In this document: one piece after another, positions 54,468-64,000 of the stretch | Layout: each line of letters opens with the position of its first letter | How positions within the stretch are numbered: position 1 is the first letter of the stretch | Assembly (NCBI GenBank): GCA_965203735.1 | Contig: OZ241909.1 | Span: 558,001-622,000, forward strand | Length of the DNA: 64,000 nt | Origin: Bin55 sp965203735 | GTDB taxonomy: Bacteria; Pseudomonadota; Gammaproteobacteria; Pseudomonadales; Azotimanducaceae | Direction: 5' to 3' | Program-made: the position numbers and the translations under genes | The notes under the pieces: generated by a model | The model's database searches: none | What the model was told of the DNA's origin: nothing | The model's input: only the letters and a program-made list of their open reading frames with translations

Positions 54468-55023
54468 ACAATCCTTTCTGCGTTGATTGCTATTCGTACC
54501 CAGATTGACCGTGAGCGCTGGGGACGATCGATCTCATGACACCTGATTGGGCTTAGTCCAACCGGCAGCGAATATCCTTATCGCATGCTGTGACGGTATG
54601 GGAGGAATATTGGTTGTGCTGACTGAATTCGGCCGACATGCCATAGAACACACAAGTGCGCGTAGACTCGGGAGTTTATGCGAGTGATGTTTCGTCTTGG
54701 GTTTGCTTTAACAATCCCACCCCACTGAACCCGTTGTGGAAAGACTGGCTCTGAAACACTCTTGGGATGGCTACTCATACAAAGAGCTCGAAGTCCGGAA
54801 GAGTCTGTCGACCAAGGGTCAGTGTTTTCTCTTGTTCCTGCGGCAACGGACTTCTTTCTTGCATCAACATTCGCCATCGTAGGAGCAATCAGTACGCTGA
54901 GACCGCTACTGGCCTATCGCACTGGTGCATGCCTGTTAACGGTTAGCTCTTGGTGTATCGAATAAAGAGGATCGTAGTCAAAATCGGGTTTATACTTCGG
55001 AAGAACATCCGTGGGTAACCGTA
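54468..55023. other. Longest gap without a gene (about 560 bases)
   Basis: I see no supported gene. Two open frames of 67 and 99 codons (plus 54762-54965, minus 54877-54578) overlap on opposite strands and have no family, ribosome-binding site or sensible hydrophobic layout. No hairpin with a T run is clear after the upstream gene. A small RNA cannot be ruled out. Confidence 0.4.
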
Positions 55024-56259
55024 ATGACTTCAATAGTGCGGGCTTCTTCTTGCATTCGACTCCCGTTGCAGCGCATTGTCTTGGCATTGGGAATTGCATC
55101 TGGTCTCGTCCTGACAGGTTGTATGAGTATCGAGAGCCAGGACACGGTAATCAAGCCAATCGAGCCTCTCGAACCGATATGTCATGTGGAAGACTCGACT
55201 GAAGGTTGTTGGATGTTGGTGGAAGACACGGCGAATTGTCACATTTGGATCGATCGCCCACCGATCGATGGTGAGACTGCATCTTTCGATGGAAACGCCA
55301 AGTGTCCAGAAGGGAGATTCTCTGGGTCAGGCACTGTGACTTTCACATGGGAACGAGGCGGTACTTGGCTTACTCTCACAATGACAGGCACGTTCGTCGA
55401 TGGAATGGCTCAAGGTCGGTTTAAGGAAGCAGACCCTGTAGGTGGGACTGACGAAGGAACGTATCTAGATAACCAACGCCACGGTCTGTGGATATCAAAC
55501 AACCCCGTCGTGGGTCGGAGCGAAGGCATGTACGAAAACGGTTTCGCTCACGGCGACTGGGTTATGGAGACTGTGAACGGGATGCGAGCCGAAGGTCCGT
55601 TTGTTCAGAACGTAAGGCATGGATACTGGAGTATTTCACATGCGGACGGAAGTACTCATGAAGGAAATTACGTAAACGGTCTTCGGGGAGGAGATTGGGT
55701 CATTGTTGATTCAAATGGAACTCGACACGAAGGAACGTATCTTGAAGACAAAAAACATGGCAATTGGATTCAGGAAGGAACGGATGGTCGCGTCGAGAAG
55801 GGTAGTTTCGAGAATGGAAAGCGTCACGGAAATTGGGTAATTCTGCCGGGAGACGGGAGTCGAATGGAGGGTCCGTATGTCAACGGGCGGAAACACGGGG
55901 AATGGATCACAACGTTTGCGGAAGGTGGTAGCAACAAAGGTCCTTTCGTCCATGGTGTACGCGAGGGTGATTGGGTTATTACTTTTCCAGGTGGCGGGAA
56001 TGCGCGAGGTCCCTTTGTTGATAACAAACACAACGGAAATTGGGTGTTTCTTAACCCCGAGGGAGTGAGAGCCGAAGGTCCGATGGTAGATGGTGAACAG
56101 GACGGAATTTGGGACGAACCGTATCCTGATGGAGGTCGATGGTCTGGACCCTATAAAAAGGGGAGAAGACATGGGACGTGGACAATCACATTTGAAGACG
56201 GCAGTCAGGAAGAAGTGACATTCGAGAATGGCGAGGTTCAGGAAGAAGACGATCTCTAA
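55024..56259 (+). CDS. MORN-like repeat lipoprotein
   Basis: 411 residues. A lipoprotein signal (IVLALGIASGLVLTGC) is followed by a Cys-containing head domain and, from about residue 140, some twelve copies of a 23-residue unit of the form EGxYxxGxxHGxW, the MORN-repeat pattern. MORN repeats form beta-hairpin sheets that bind lipids or proteins. The lipoprotein should face the periplasm or outer surface. It lies alone after the W-DP protein gene. Function unknown. Confidence 0.83.
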   Translation: MTSIVRASSCIRLPLQRIVLALGIASGLVLTGCMSIESQDTVIKPIEPLEPICHVEDSTEGCWMLVEDTANCHIWIDRPPIDGETASFDGNAKCPEGRFSGSGTVTFTWERGGTWLTLTMTGTFVDGMAQGRFKEADPVGGTDEGTYLDNQRHGLWISNNPVVGRSEGMYENGFAHGDWVMETVNGMRAEGPFVQNVRHGYWSISHADGSTHEGNYVNGLRGGDWVIVDSNGTRHEGTYLEDKKHGNWIQEGTDGRVEKGSFENGKRHGNWVILPGDGSRMEGPYVNGRKHGEWITTFAEGGSNKGPFVHGVREGDWVITFPGGGNARGPFVDNKHNGNWVFLNPEGVRAEGPMVDGEQDGIWDEPYPDGGRWSGPYKKGRRHGTWTITFEDGSQEEVTFENGEVQEEDDL

Positions 56260-56426
56260 CCTAAACGTTCGAGTCTTCACCCCATCTCCACACAGCTTGA
56301 GTCAATCGGGTTGTTTAAATACCTAGAATTCGTCAATGGAACGACGTTGTTTTGCTTGCTCGGGTCGTTGTTGAGAAGAGCAAAACTAGCGACAATCGAA
56401 GTGCTAATCCGTTCAGTACGAGCGTT

Positions 56427-57812
56427 CTAGACGTGCTTTGAGAAATGTCCCCAAAAGGACGTTTTCCTCCCATGCGACTCTTGGAGACTGTCTAAGTATG
56501 ACTCGTGCGTTCTCGTGCCACGATAGTCAGTAATCCTAGTTGCCAACTGCGCGCATTCCGCTAGATGCTGCGCTGCACGTTTGTAACGTCGATAATTTCC
56601 AGTATCCAATTCGATGTCAATCATGGACCTCAGCAACAGTGTTGCGGCTAGAGGTTGTGTACTCGAGAGTGAGGTGGCAGCACGTGTAACGGGTCCGAAC
56701 AGGTATCCGTCAAACTCTTGTACACGACTTATGACTAAATTAGCAGCTCTCCTATATTCGGGCCAATCGATCAGGAATGTTAACGACGATAGAAAATTCT
56801 CATAGGTCTCAACATAGTCCAAAGCCTTCTCTTCGGCATCAAAGGCATCAACTTCATTCAATCTAGCCAAGTAGTCTTTCAAGTGCCGGTGCGACAAATG
56901 GCGCTGAAAACAATCCCATCGCAATTCTTGTGCATCAGTGTTTCGATCCAATGCATCGAGAGAACTGATGTATGCATCAAACCATGATGTGTTCAAGCGT
57001 CCTACTCTAGAGTTGTCTAGGAATTTCAGTGCTTCTAGGGCGCGATTGGCTTTTAACAAGCGCTCAGCGATTGGAACAGCAATTTGTGGATTGGTCTTCA
57101 GGTTATCGTTGACAGTGGCGATGTATGCGTCTACGTCTTCCTGTACATCCGCAATATCCATGAGCGCAGATTCGATATAGTTGAGATCCATTCTTGAATC
57201 GACGAGTTGTTGTTTTGAAGACTGGTTGGATAGTCTTTCGAGAAGCTCTCTCTTTAGTTCATTTTGGGTTCCTTTACTTAAAGCTGGACCAATTTTGGCG
57301 ATCAATTTGTCAAACTGTCCGTAGTCATTGTTCTCCAAACACTCAAGAACGTTTTCGATCACCTTTGACGGATCAACGGCGTTCGAACTAGATATTTCAC
57401 CGAGAACTTTGAGGCAATCTGAGTAGGTGCTGACGATACGGTCGACCCGACCAAGTATGCGGTCCAGCACGGGCGTCGAGGTGTGCAGAAACTCCCACAA
57501 CAGGTCGATTGCGATCTGTGGGTCGGACGGTGCTATTTTCTTCGTTATCGCATCAAGATGAATATTGAGATCCCTATGGAGAGTTTGCACTCGATCCCAA
57601 TCTACTGCGCTTCTAGATCTCTTGATGGTAGATATGCGTTTCCGTATTGCCCTAGCAAGTTCCTTTGTGCCCTTGAGTGCTGTGATTTCCAGATTCAAAG
57701 CACGCGTAACCATTTCGTCGTTTTTGCTCGCTTCGAGCAAGAGTTCAGCGAGTCGTTGTGCGCCCACTTCGGAGAGAGTAGCTGCGTTCAGTTTCTTTGA
57801 TCTCGCTACCAA
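56427..57812 (-). CDS. DUF6880-like helical protein
   Basis: 461 residues, all-helical. RSRSAVDWDRVQTLHRDL, KKIAPSDPQIAIDLLWEFL and the C-terminal ESHGRKTSFWGHF match, from memory, the DUF6880 family of uncharacterised bacterial proteins. It starts at TTG 57812, with AGGA 6 bases upstream; there is no ATG in frame at the N-terminus. It is a single gene, convergent with the MORN protein gene. No function is known. Confidence 0.72.
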   Translation of the reverse strand: MVARSKKLNAATLSEVGAQRLAELLLEASKNDEMVTRALNLEITALKGTKELARAIRKRISTIKRSRSAVDWDRVQTLHRDLNIHLDAITKKIAPSDPQIAIDLLWEFLHTSTPVLDRILGRVDRIVSTYSDCLKVLGEISSSNAVDPSKVIENVLECLENNDYGQFDKLIAKIGPALSKGTQNELKRELLERLSNQSSKQQLVDSRMDLNYIESALMDIADVQEDVDAYIATVNDNLKTNPQIAVPIAERLLKANRALEALKFLDNSRVGRLNTSWFDAYISSLDALDRNTDAQELRWDCFQRHLSHRHLKDYLARLNEVDAFDAEEKALDYVETYENFLSSLTFLIDWPEYRRAANLVISRVQEFDGYLFGPVTRAATSLSSTQPLAATLLLRSMIDIELDTGNYRRYKRAAQHLAECAQLATRITDYRGTRTHESYLDSLQESHGRKTSFWGHFSKHV

Positions 57813-58197
57813 AACTATCCTGTAAGGTTATAAATCCACTATTGATGGCTAGAGCATCACTAGTCTGCCTATCTGCTGGAGGGCAATCAATTGTGCATGT
57901 TCCAGAGAGTACTTAAGATGCTACAAGTGGTAGGGGATACGCAAGAATTATTCTTCTGATTATGGCTGAATTCTACCCATTGAACTCGTGAGATAGACCT
58001 TCTTTGCAGTTCCAAACTGTCCAAGTACCACTCCATGCTAGATGTATGGTTGAGACTACCCAAAATGAGACCTCCTGGGAGACATGAATTAAAGATTGTC
58101 GCCAAACTCTGAACGATTCATCCCGTTCGACGGTACACTTGATTTGCAGTTACCGTGTTCTGGAGAGATTCCAGGTCCACAAAAGCAATTCGAACGA
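57813..58197. other. Divergent gap between the DUF6880-like and acyltransferase genes
   Basis: About 385 bases. The frame of the acyltransferase stays open from 58096 but without a signal or family match, so it is treated as leader. No hairpin or operator was recognised. Promoters for both genes must lie here. Confidence 0.35.
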
Positions 58198-59061
58198 ATG
58201 GAGTCGGTTCTACAAGTATTGAAGGGTCTGATTGCCGTCGCATTTCTTGTCTCGGCAACCGTTCTTTGTTGTCTGGCGATATACCTTCTTGCTGTAGTCA
58301 GGATGTTGACTCCAGTTCGACAAGCTCGATCGGCGTTGACTGGGTCCATGGACGGGATTGTCACTTGTTGGGTCTCAGGAAACGCTTGGTTGATTCGATT
58401 GTTACGCCTCATCGAAATCAAGACAACGATCGAGGGCGTCTTGGACAACAGGTCCATCTGGTGGATCCTCACGAGCAATCATCAAAGCTGGTCGGATGTA
58501 ATCATTATTCAGGTAGCGTTGCTTAACCTTGCCCCGCCGATCAAATTCTTCACCAAGCGTGAACTGATTTGGGTTCCTTTTGTTGGTTTGGCTATGTGGC
58601 TACTGCGATTTCCGTATGTTCAACGACACATGAGTGCGTCCTCCGGCAGAAACAGTAGCGTCTATGAGAAGAACCGACGCAACATGTCTCGAGCCGCAGA
58701 GCAGTTCTTGCACCGGCCAATCTCAGTGCTCAGTTTCTTGGAAGGGACACGGTTCACTGCGGGAAAACACCAATCCCAATCTTCGCCATTTCGACACTTG
58801 CTCGTACCGAGAACGGGTGGTCTATTGTTTACGATCAATGCTCTTGGATCCAAAACTTCGAAGATTGTTGATTTGACCCTCAATTACGAGGGAGCAGTGC
58901 CTGGTTTTTGGGATTTACTGTGCGGTCGTTGCAAGGCAGTTAACATCTTCTTACAACCGGTTGAAATGACAGATCAGACTCAATCCAATCCGAAGGAGTT
59001 TGTCAATGACCTGTGGAAACGTAAAGACGACCGACTGACGGAACTACGAAGCAACAGTTAG
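58198..59061 (+). CDS. PlsC-family acyltransferase (YihG-like)
   Basis: 287 residues with an N-terminal membrane helix and the acyltransferase motifs NHQSWSD (HX4D catalytic pair) and FLEGTRFT. Near the end, LLVPRTGGLLFTINAL is typical of the YihG/LCLAT group. It should transfer acyl chains from acyl-ACP or acyl-CoA to lysophosphatidic acid or lysophospholipid at the inner membrane. Start at ATG 58198, the first Met before the membrane helix. Confidence 0.88.
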   Translation: MESVLQVLKGLIAVAFLVSATVLCCLAIYLLAVVRMLTPVRQARSALTGSMDGIVTCWVSGNAWLIRLLRLIEIKTTIEGVLDNRSIWWILTSNHQSWSDVIIIQVALLNLAPPIKFFTKRELIWVPFVGLAMWLLRFPYVQRHMSASSGRNSSVYEKNRRNMSRAAEQFLHRPISVLSFLEGTRFTAGKHQSQSSPFRHLLVPRTGGLLFTINALGSKTSKIVDLTLNYEGAVPGFWDLLCGRCKAVNIFLQPVEMTDQTQSNPKEFVNDLWKRKDDRLTELRSNS

Positions 59062-59115
59062 AAGAGCTCGAATCCTACAACTGCGTTCAGTTGCAGCTCA
59101 AAGTTGATTGTTTGA

Positions 59116-59517
59116 CTAAGTGCTGACCTCGGTCGCTCTCGATACAAGTTCCTTAGAAATACTCTCAATACTCGCGAAGGATGCGGCATGTTCAGAGATC
59201 TCATCGGAAGTTGGAGCGTCGCCTCCTGAATTCGAAACTAACTCTTCGAATCCTTCTTTAACGCAATCGAGGAACCAACTCACTGGATCAGCGTTTTCGA
59301 TAGATCGAATGGTGTTGTGATCGTAGACTGCGGTGTGATAGTGCGGAGAATTTTGAAAACAATCGAATCTTGCTAATTCTCGCGATTCGTTGTCCACAGG
59401 TCCAAGCAAGCGAACCGACAATCCCTCATCGCCTCGCAGTGTGCGGTAGTTGAACTCCCATCGAAATCGTCCGTTGGCTACATTTTTAGATGTCATGTCA
59501 AGAGTTAATCCTGTCAA
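59116..59517 (-). CDS. Uncharacterised protein of 133 residues
   Basis: A soluble protein with the conserved-looking core GRFRWEFNYRTLRGDEG and FDCFQNSPHYHTAVYDHN, then a helical end. Similar short proteins occur in other proteobacteria as far as I recall, but I do not know a function or a domain name. It is 63 bases downstream of the coiled-coil protein gene, in the same direction. Confidence 0.6.
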   Translation of the reverse strand: MTGLTLDMTSKNVANGRFRWEFNYRTLRGDEGLSVRLLGPVDNESRELARFDCFQNSPHYHTAVYDHNTIRSIENADPVSWFLDCVKEGFEELVSNSGGDAPTSDEISEHAASFASIESISKELVSRATEVST

Positions 59518-59580
59518 CTGTTGAAGAGAATAATGCTTGACAAAGCGTGCAATATCAAGCTAATTTTTGCCATGAACGGC

Positions 59581-60231
59581 TCAATTACTAGTTTCCAGAT
59601 CTCGGATTCGTCGGTCCAATTCCAGCAATCGATTGTTGTTTTGAGTACGCGAAAGGTCAATGGCATCGATTGCTTCCTCATTGTGCCGAACTTTTGTTTC
59701 AATATCCTGTAGCCGCCCAGATGTAGTCTGGATGAAGGTGTTTAACTTATCCGATAGGTCACGTTGCTGACCGACCGAGAGAGTAATTGAGTTTTCCAAG
59801 TCTGAGACACTGTTGTTAAATCCTTCTATTCGCGCGTCCAGATCCCCAATGTCTTCCTTGTTCTTTGCAATATTCGGTTTGTTGGTCTTGTGGACAAAGT
59901 CATAGATCTTTCGAGTTTCATCCTCCCAAAACGCCAAAGCTTCCTGCGTCGTGGTTCCAGAATCCGTAAGATTGCCTTCAGTCAGCGACTGTCGGGATTC
60001 GAGTGTTTCTATCCGAGATTGTGCGTCTGCGAGTGATAGTTTCGTTTCGTTCAGCAATGAATTGAAGGACCAAACAAACCAGCTTAAGACGATTATTGCC
60101 GCAATCGCAACAATCAAGAGCAATGTAACTGCCAAACTGGATCCTCCAGTTGGAGGGTTTCGGGGGCGGCGGTTTGCGCGTTCCGTGGCCGTAGTTTCAG
60201 CGTCTGTAACAATGATTGGGCGGTCGCTCAT
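59581..60231 (-). CDS. Single-pass membrane protein with long coiled coil
   Basis: 216 residues: a disordered cytoplasmic start rich in Arg/Pro, one membrane helix (SSLAVTLLLIVAIAAIIVLSWFVW), then a heptad-repeat helix region (LNETKLSLADAQSRIETLESRQ ... LLELDRRIRDLE). The coiled coil should be periplasmic. It is probably co-transcribed with the 133-residue gene. Such proteins often help build or hold envelope complexes. Confidence 0.7.
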   Translation of the reverse strand: MSDRPIIVTDAETTATERANRRPRNPPTGGSSLAVTLLLIVAIAAIIVLSWFVWSFNSLLNETKLSLADAQSRIETLESRQSLTEGNLTDSGTTTQEALAFWEDETRKIYDFVHKTNKPNIAKNKEDIGDLDARIEGFNNSVSDLENSITLSVGQQRDLSDKLNTFIQTTSGRLQDIETKVRHNEEAIDAIDLSRTQNNNRLLELDRRIRDLETSN

Positions 60232-60331
60232 CGGTGGATTTCGGCAGTTTGTTGGGGGTCAACCGATTGTACCCAAGGAAGCAGAGCGACTGCCTCCTTG
60301 AGTCCATCGATTAAGTATCTAAAGAAATACT

Positions 60332-61012
60332 CTAGACGTACATGAGGACAAGCCAGACAATGGCGGTCAAGACTACGCTTGAACCAATTACTGCCTTGAC
60401 GCTCTCGATCGCAGGGTTCATCTTGCCAAAAATGGCGTTGAGTTCTAGCAGGATCGCGATTGCTGCAACGACGTACAAACCCCACGATGACGCCCAAGCC
60501 CCAGATGTAGCAACATCGCCTCCATGCACATAGTGTGCACTTGATACCATCGTGAACACCATAGGCAACGAAAACAACGTGTTCGTTCGACTCGCCAACA
60601 GAGCTGCGGCTGCCGCAGAAGCTTGATTAGGATCTGCCTCGCCTCCGCTTTTGACTGCTTCATTGGAAGCAATCACTATCTTTTGATTCGGCCAAATGAT
60701 GAACCATACGTTTGCCGCCATAAATGTTGCCAACAATCCTGCAACAAGCGTGTCTTCTGTGAGCGTCCCTTGCTTCAAGACCACGTAGAGCAAATACAGG
60801 CCTGTAAGGAATGTGAACGCGGCAGCCCACCTAAACCACCAAAGAGCCTTGGGTACAAGAAGCGTGAACGCTTCGACTTTCGTCTCGTTTGATGCGGAGG
60901 CCATGAAAGCGCCCTGTATGAAGTTGAAGTAGTACAGCAACCCAATCCAAGCGATACCGAACACGATGTGTCCCCATCGGGCTAGGTAATTGAAAAATTC
61001 CATAAATTCCAT
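60332..61012 (-). CDS. PuuD-type urate oxidase membrane domain protein
   Basis: 226 residues, seven or eight helices. WGHIVFGIAWIGLLYYFNFIQ and NVWFIIWPNQKIV are the hallmarks of the membrane domain of PuuD (urate oxidase N-terminal domain). PuuD ends in a cytochrome c domain that is missing here. It may be a stand-alone membrane subunit that works with a separate cytochrome, or have another role. No other purine-catabolism gene is near. Confidence 0.75.
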   Translation of the reverse strand: MEFMEFFNYLARWGHIVFGIAWIGLLYYFNFIQGAFMASASNETKVEAFTLLVPKALWWFRWAAAFTFLTGLYLLYVVLKQGTLTEDTLVAGLLATFMAANVWFIIWPNQKIVIASNEAVKSGGEADPNQASAAAAALLASRTNTLFSLPMVFTMVSSAHYVHGGDVATSGAWASSWGLYVVAAIAILLELNAIFGKMNPAIESVKAVIGSSVVLTAIVWLVLMYV

Positions 61013-61222
61013 AGCGTCCCTCGTGCACTAATTGTTTCAATTTCCGTGCAAACATCGACTGTTGCACATGCAACGAATATTAGCCTAAATCTGGCCCATT
61101 TTCCGTTGAGTTTCATCGGACTCAAAACGCCACTGAGTGGCACAAAAATTGCAACGATTAGACTAGGCATTGGCGTGCGTTATTCTTAGCGGGAATCTGA
61201 TGGTCGACACAGCGAGCTCTTT

Positions 61223-64000
61223 GTGGCGGAAATAACTGCCAAGCCACGGAAACTACTTCCAGATTTCCTCAGTTTGCCGGTTTTGCGACCGGTGGCTACG
61301 TCGATGCTGTTCATTGCGATCATCATTCTCGGAGCGGTTGGCATCAATCGAATGCCGATCCAGTTGTTCCCAGCAATGCCTATTGAACAACTCTACGTTG
61401 GTTTCCAACGACCAGGCAGTACCGCCGATGTTGTCGAAAGAGAGATTCTCATCCCACTTACTTCGCGCATTAGGGGACTCCAAGGAGTAAGAGAAACTCT
61501 TGGTCAAATATATGGCGACCGAGGTGGCATACAGATCACGTTCGATCCAGGAACTGATCTTAAGATTCGCGAGTACGAAATTCAAAGGATCGCGAACAGG
61601 TTGCAGCGTGGCTCCGATCTTTCTACCACCACCATTAGTGTCAGCGGTTCTGACTTTCTCGGTCAAATCGACACGTACGTTATGACCGTTTACGTACTGG
61701 GAGAAGACCGCGACGTGGACGAGTTGTATGACTTGGCCGTAGAAATGGTTGTCCCACGCCTCTCGACTATTCCCGGGATTGCTCGCGCACAACCAGAGGG
61801 CGGTGGCGGAAGGCAGCTGATCATTGCGGTTGACACCGACAAGGCAGCAAGTCTAGGCGCGACAATCGAGCAGGTGATTGGCGCGTTGAATCGCAAACTG
61901 GGCTCCGCAGTGTATGTCGGTAACTTTGAGTCCGAGGATGGACGAACTAATGTCGTGTTTGATGGCACGGTCGATTCACTAAACACCCTGCGGCAAGCTC
62001 GTTTAACACCGAATAACCCGCTGACGGTGGGACACCTCGCGGAAATCCATATCGGTTATGGACAGAACACTTCGATATTCCAACTGAATGGAAATCCGGC
62101 GGTCGGAATCACGTTAGCTCAGGAGCAAGGCTCGAACCTCGTCGAGATTGGCAAAGAGGTACGAAAGCGCATGAAAGAATTGCGTGCCGTTGTCCAGACT
62201 GCTGGAATCGACCTCAAAATCGGTCGCGATGCGTCGGAATCATTGGACGAACAAATACTACGTCTTGCCAGTCTTGGCTTGACTGGCTTTTGCGTTGCAT
62301 TGCTTGTATTGTTCGTTTTTCTGCGTCAATGGCGCGCTGTAACCATCGTCGGGATTGCAGTGCCCGTGAGTTTGATGACGGCGGTCGCGGGGCTTTATCT
62401 GCTTGGTCAATCGATAAACCTCCTCACTTTGTTTGGTTTAGCCATGTCCGTTGGGTTGCTGGTGGACAACAGTGTTGTGGTTTACGAAGCAATATTGCGA
62501 GGAATTGAGAGAGGAATAACACCGACTGAAGCGGCTCGATTGGGTCTTCGGAAAACCGTTAGGGCGATAGTAGGAGCCAGCGTCACAACGGCAATCGTAT
62601 TTCTTCCCGTTTTTCTTCTCTCCATTGAATCGCCGATTTTCCGGCAAATACTTCAAGTGCTCAGCATTTCCGTTGTGTTGCCGTTGTTCTCGTCGCTGTT
62701 TGTCGCTGTGGGATTAGTTCCTTTACTTGCGCATCGATTGGCGGCGCCAGCGGCTGTACGACGTGTGCGAGAGCAACAGCGAAGACGGGAAAAACGTGGA
62801 GGAATGCTCGTTCCTGATCGAGCGAGAGTCTTGCTAGCAGGTCTGGTTACAAACGCACTTCGCCAACCTGCATCTTGGCTGGCAGGGACACTTATCGCTG
62901 TAGTTGCAACAGTTGTCATAGCTGCCCCGTGGGCTCTCAATAACAGAAATGCGGGTGACGCACCTCAGGCTGATTCGATCAGTTTTACAGTTAGTCCCCA
63001 ACATGGGAGAAGCATGGATTTAGATACATTGGCTTCGTACGTCTCGATGATTGGAACCGAAATTAAGGGTCTGGATGGTGTCGATACGGTCGAAGTAACT
63101 GTGAGGCAAAACCAAGCTGCGTTTACTGTTCTCTTTGTGGAGGAAGAAGAAAGACCTCCGGACTTTAGCTCGGTTCGCATTCGGGAAGCAGCTGATGATT
63201 TCGCAAGAGACTATGCAGGACTCAGCGTACACAATATGGGTGAAGGAGACTACTCGAGCGCAGGAAGAGGCAGTGGTTATGCCGGATTGCTTGGTGGCGG
63301 ATCGGAACAAGAGGTCATTGTTACTGGTCCGGACCCAAAGAAACTTATGGCCGTGGCCCATGATCTTGTGGCGAGATTGTCCGAAGTGAATTACGTGGCT
63401 GGAGCAAGGCCTGCAACTCGAGATCAGAATAGAGAGTTGTGGGTGGAACCCGATGAGACGGCGATGCAGGCATTCGGATTAATGACATCCGAAGCATTGC
63501 CGTTCTTGCAGATTGCCGGCCAAACCGGACAACCACTCGCATCGCCGTACCCATTGCCCTCTGGTCGAGAAATTGGGGTGGTGGTCGAGCGAGAGGGGAT
63601 TCGTGAGGAATCGGCTTCTCGTAGAGACTTTAACGACATGCGCATTCAGACTTCGCAAGGAGTTCTTCCGATCGCGGCGTTTGCACAGATTACGGAAATG
63701 CCAGCTCCGGGAGTGATTGTTCACAAGAACGGGCGACGAGAGATGAAGGTCATGTACTCGTTGGATCGTTCTGTGCCAGAATCTGGAAGTGGACGTGAAT
63801 CCATTGAGAATGAAATCAAGGATTTCATAAGATCCGTTCCACGACCCGAAGGCTACGTAATCGACATTCCTGATGCGGATGAAGAGAACGTAGACACTGG
63901 CCAACAACTCGGTTTTGCTGCCTTGGGTCTAGTGTTCCTCTCACTTGCGATCATTCTCGAGTCCCTGATTCTGCCAGTACTAGTCATGGTTGCGATTCCT
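61223..64000 (+). CDS. RND efflux pump inner-membrane subunit (AcrB/HAE1-like), 3' end outside the window
   Basis: 926 codons are visible and the frame stays open to the right edge. The first helix (ATSMLFIAIIILGAVGI) is followed by porter-domain sequence, then the helix block LLVLFVFLRQ and the proton-relay segment GLAMSVGLLVDNSVVVYEA (one Asp followed by Asn). The second half of the pump starts after about residue 550. It exports drugs or other small molecules with a membrane-fusion partner and an outer-membrane channel, neither of which is upstream here. GTG 61223 is the only plausible start after the stop at 61187. Confidence 0.88.
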   Translation, partial: MAEITAKPRKLLPDFLSLPVLRPVATSMLFIAIIILGAVGINRMPIQLFPAMPIEQLYVGFQRPGSTADVVEREILIPLTSRIRGLQGVRETLGQIYGDRGGIQITFDPGTDLKIREYEIQRIANRLQRGSDLSTTTISVSGSDFLGQIDTYVMTVYVLGEDRDVDELYDLAVEMVVPRLSTIPGIARAQPEGGGGRQLIIAVDTDKAASLGATIEQVIGALNRKLGSAVYVGNFESEDGRTNVVFDGTVDSLNTLRQARLTPNNPLTVGHLAEIHIGYGQNTSIFQLNGNPAVGITLAQEQGSNLVEIGKEVRKRMKELRAVVQTAGIDLKIGRDASESLDEQILRLASLGLTGFCVALLVLFVFLRQWRAVTIVGIAVPVSLMTAVAGLYLLGQSINLLTLFGLAMSVGLLVDNSVVVYEAILRGIERGITPTEAARLGLRKTVRAIVGASVTTAIVFLPVFLLSIESPIFRQILQVLSISVVLPLFSSLFVAVGLVPLLAHRLAAPAAVRRVREQQRRREKRGGMLVPDRARVLLAGLVTNALRQPASWLAGTLIAVVATVVIAAPWALNNRNAGDAPQADSISFTVSPQHGRSMDLDTLASYVSMIGTEIKGLDGVDTVEVTVRQNQAAFTVLFVEEEERPPDFSSVRIREAADDFARDYAGLSVHNMGEGDYSSAGRGSGYAGLLGGGSEQEVIVTGPDPKKLMAVAHDLVARLSEVNYVAGARPATRDQNRELWVEPDETAMQAFGLMTSEALPFLQIAGQTGQPLASPYPLPSGREIGVVVEREGIREESASRRDFNDMRIQTSQGVLPIAAFAQITEMPAPGVIVHKNGRREMKVMYSLDRSVPESGSGRESIENEIKDFIRSVPRPEGYVIDIPDADEENVDTGQQLGFAALGLVFLSLAIILESLILPVLVMVAIP

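Noticed and set aside
54578..54965. Opposing 99- and 67-codon frames in the 560-base gap
   Set aside because: They overlap antisense, lack start signals and match nothing I know.
60232..61222. Adaptor (membrane-fusion) gene for the RND pump upstream
   Set aside because: The upstream genes are on the other strand and encode a coiled-coil protein and a urate-oxidase-like membrane protein; neither has an adaptor's lipoyl or hairpin layout.

Overview
This window comes from a Gram-negative bacterium, most likely a gammaproteobacterium. The signs are a SbcB-type exonuclease I, a MetR-type LysR regulator, outer-membrane beta-barrels that end in Phe, lipobox lipoproteins, an AcrB-type RND pump and HipBA. 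Base composition is fairly balanced, except for one GC-rich insertion-sequence remnant near 39 kb. TTG and GTG starts are common. No rRNA, tRNA or CRISPR array was recognised.

Layout. 1-6 kb: the edge of a ribbon-helix-helix antitoxin gene, a thioredoxin-ankyrin protein, and a coupled run argC / aminotransferase / Nit-type amidase / AI-2E transporter, followed by a rhomboid. 7-14 kb: an S9-like protein that has lost catalytic residues, an Ltp2-like thiolase with its DUF35 partner, SixA-like phosphatase, PdxH-like oxidase, a methyltransferase and MetR with two MetR-box-like sites. 14.5-19.5 kb (minus strand): an acyl-CoA carboxylase operon (biotin carboxylase, small biotin carrier, crotonase, carboxyltransferase) led by an Nmad3-like gene. 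21.6-36 kb (minus strand): a long co-directional block that starts at sbcB. It continues with an OpuB-type osmolyte transporter (binding protein fused to permease), a Nudix enzyme and an AttEFGH-like ABC exporter with an AttH/CrtC lipoprotein, nearly all with overlapping stops and starts. Another Nudix enzyme, a cystathionine gamma-synthase-family enzyme, an SDR, purC and a TlpA-like protein follow.

37.7-56 kb is the accessory half. A tandem array of five paralogous four-helix membrane proteins (one a pseudogene beside a truncated IS3-type element) almost all start at TTG or GTG. Then come HipBA, an ARPP-1/DUF6569-like protein, an ABC-2 permease fused to an M1 aminopeptidase fold with every zinc ligand replaced, an orphan AbiEi-type antitoxin, and two ~260-bp inverted repeats around a decayed block (a truncated thioredoxin lipoprotein, two related beta-barrel genes, one frameshifted). 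A second copy of the W-DP repeat membrane protein seen at 19.7 kb and a MORN-like lipoprotein follow. 56-64 kb: a DUF6880-like protein, a YihG-like acyltransferase, a coiled-coil membrane protein, the membrane domain of a PuuD-type urate oxidase, and an RND pump that runs off the right edge.

The main points to follow up are the four-helix array with non-ATG starts, two peptidase-fold proteins with dismantled active sites, the inverted-repeat block, and the Nmad3 gene at the head of a carboxylase operon.
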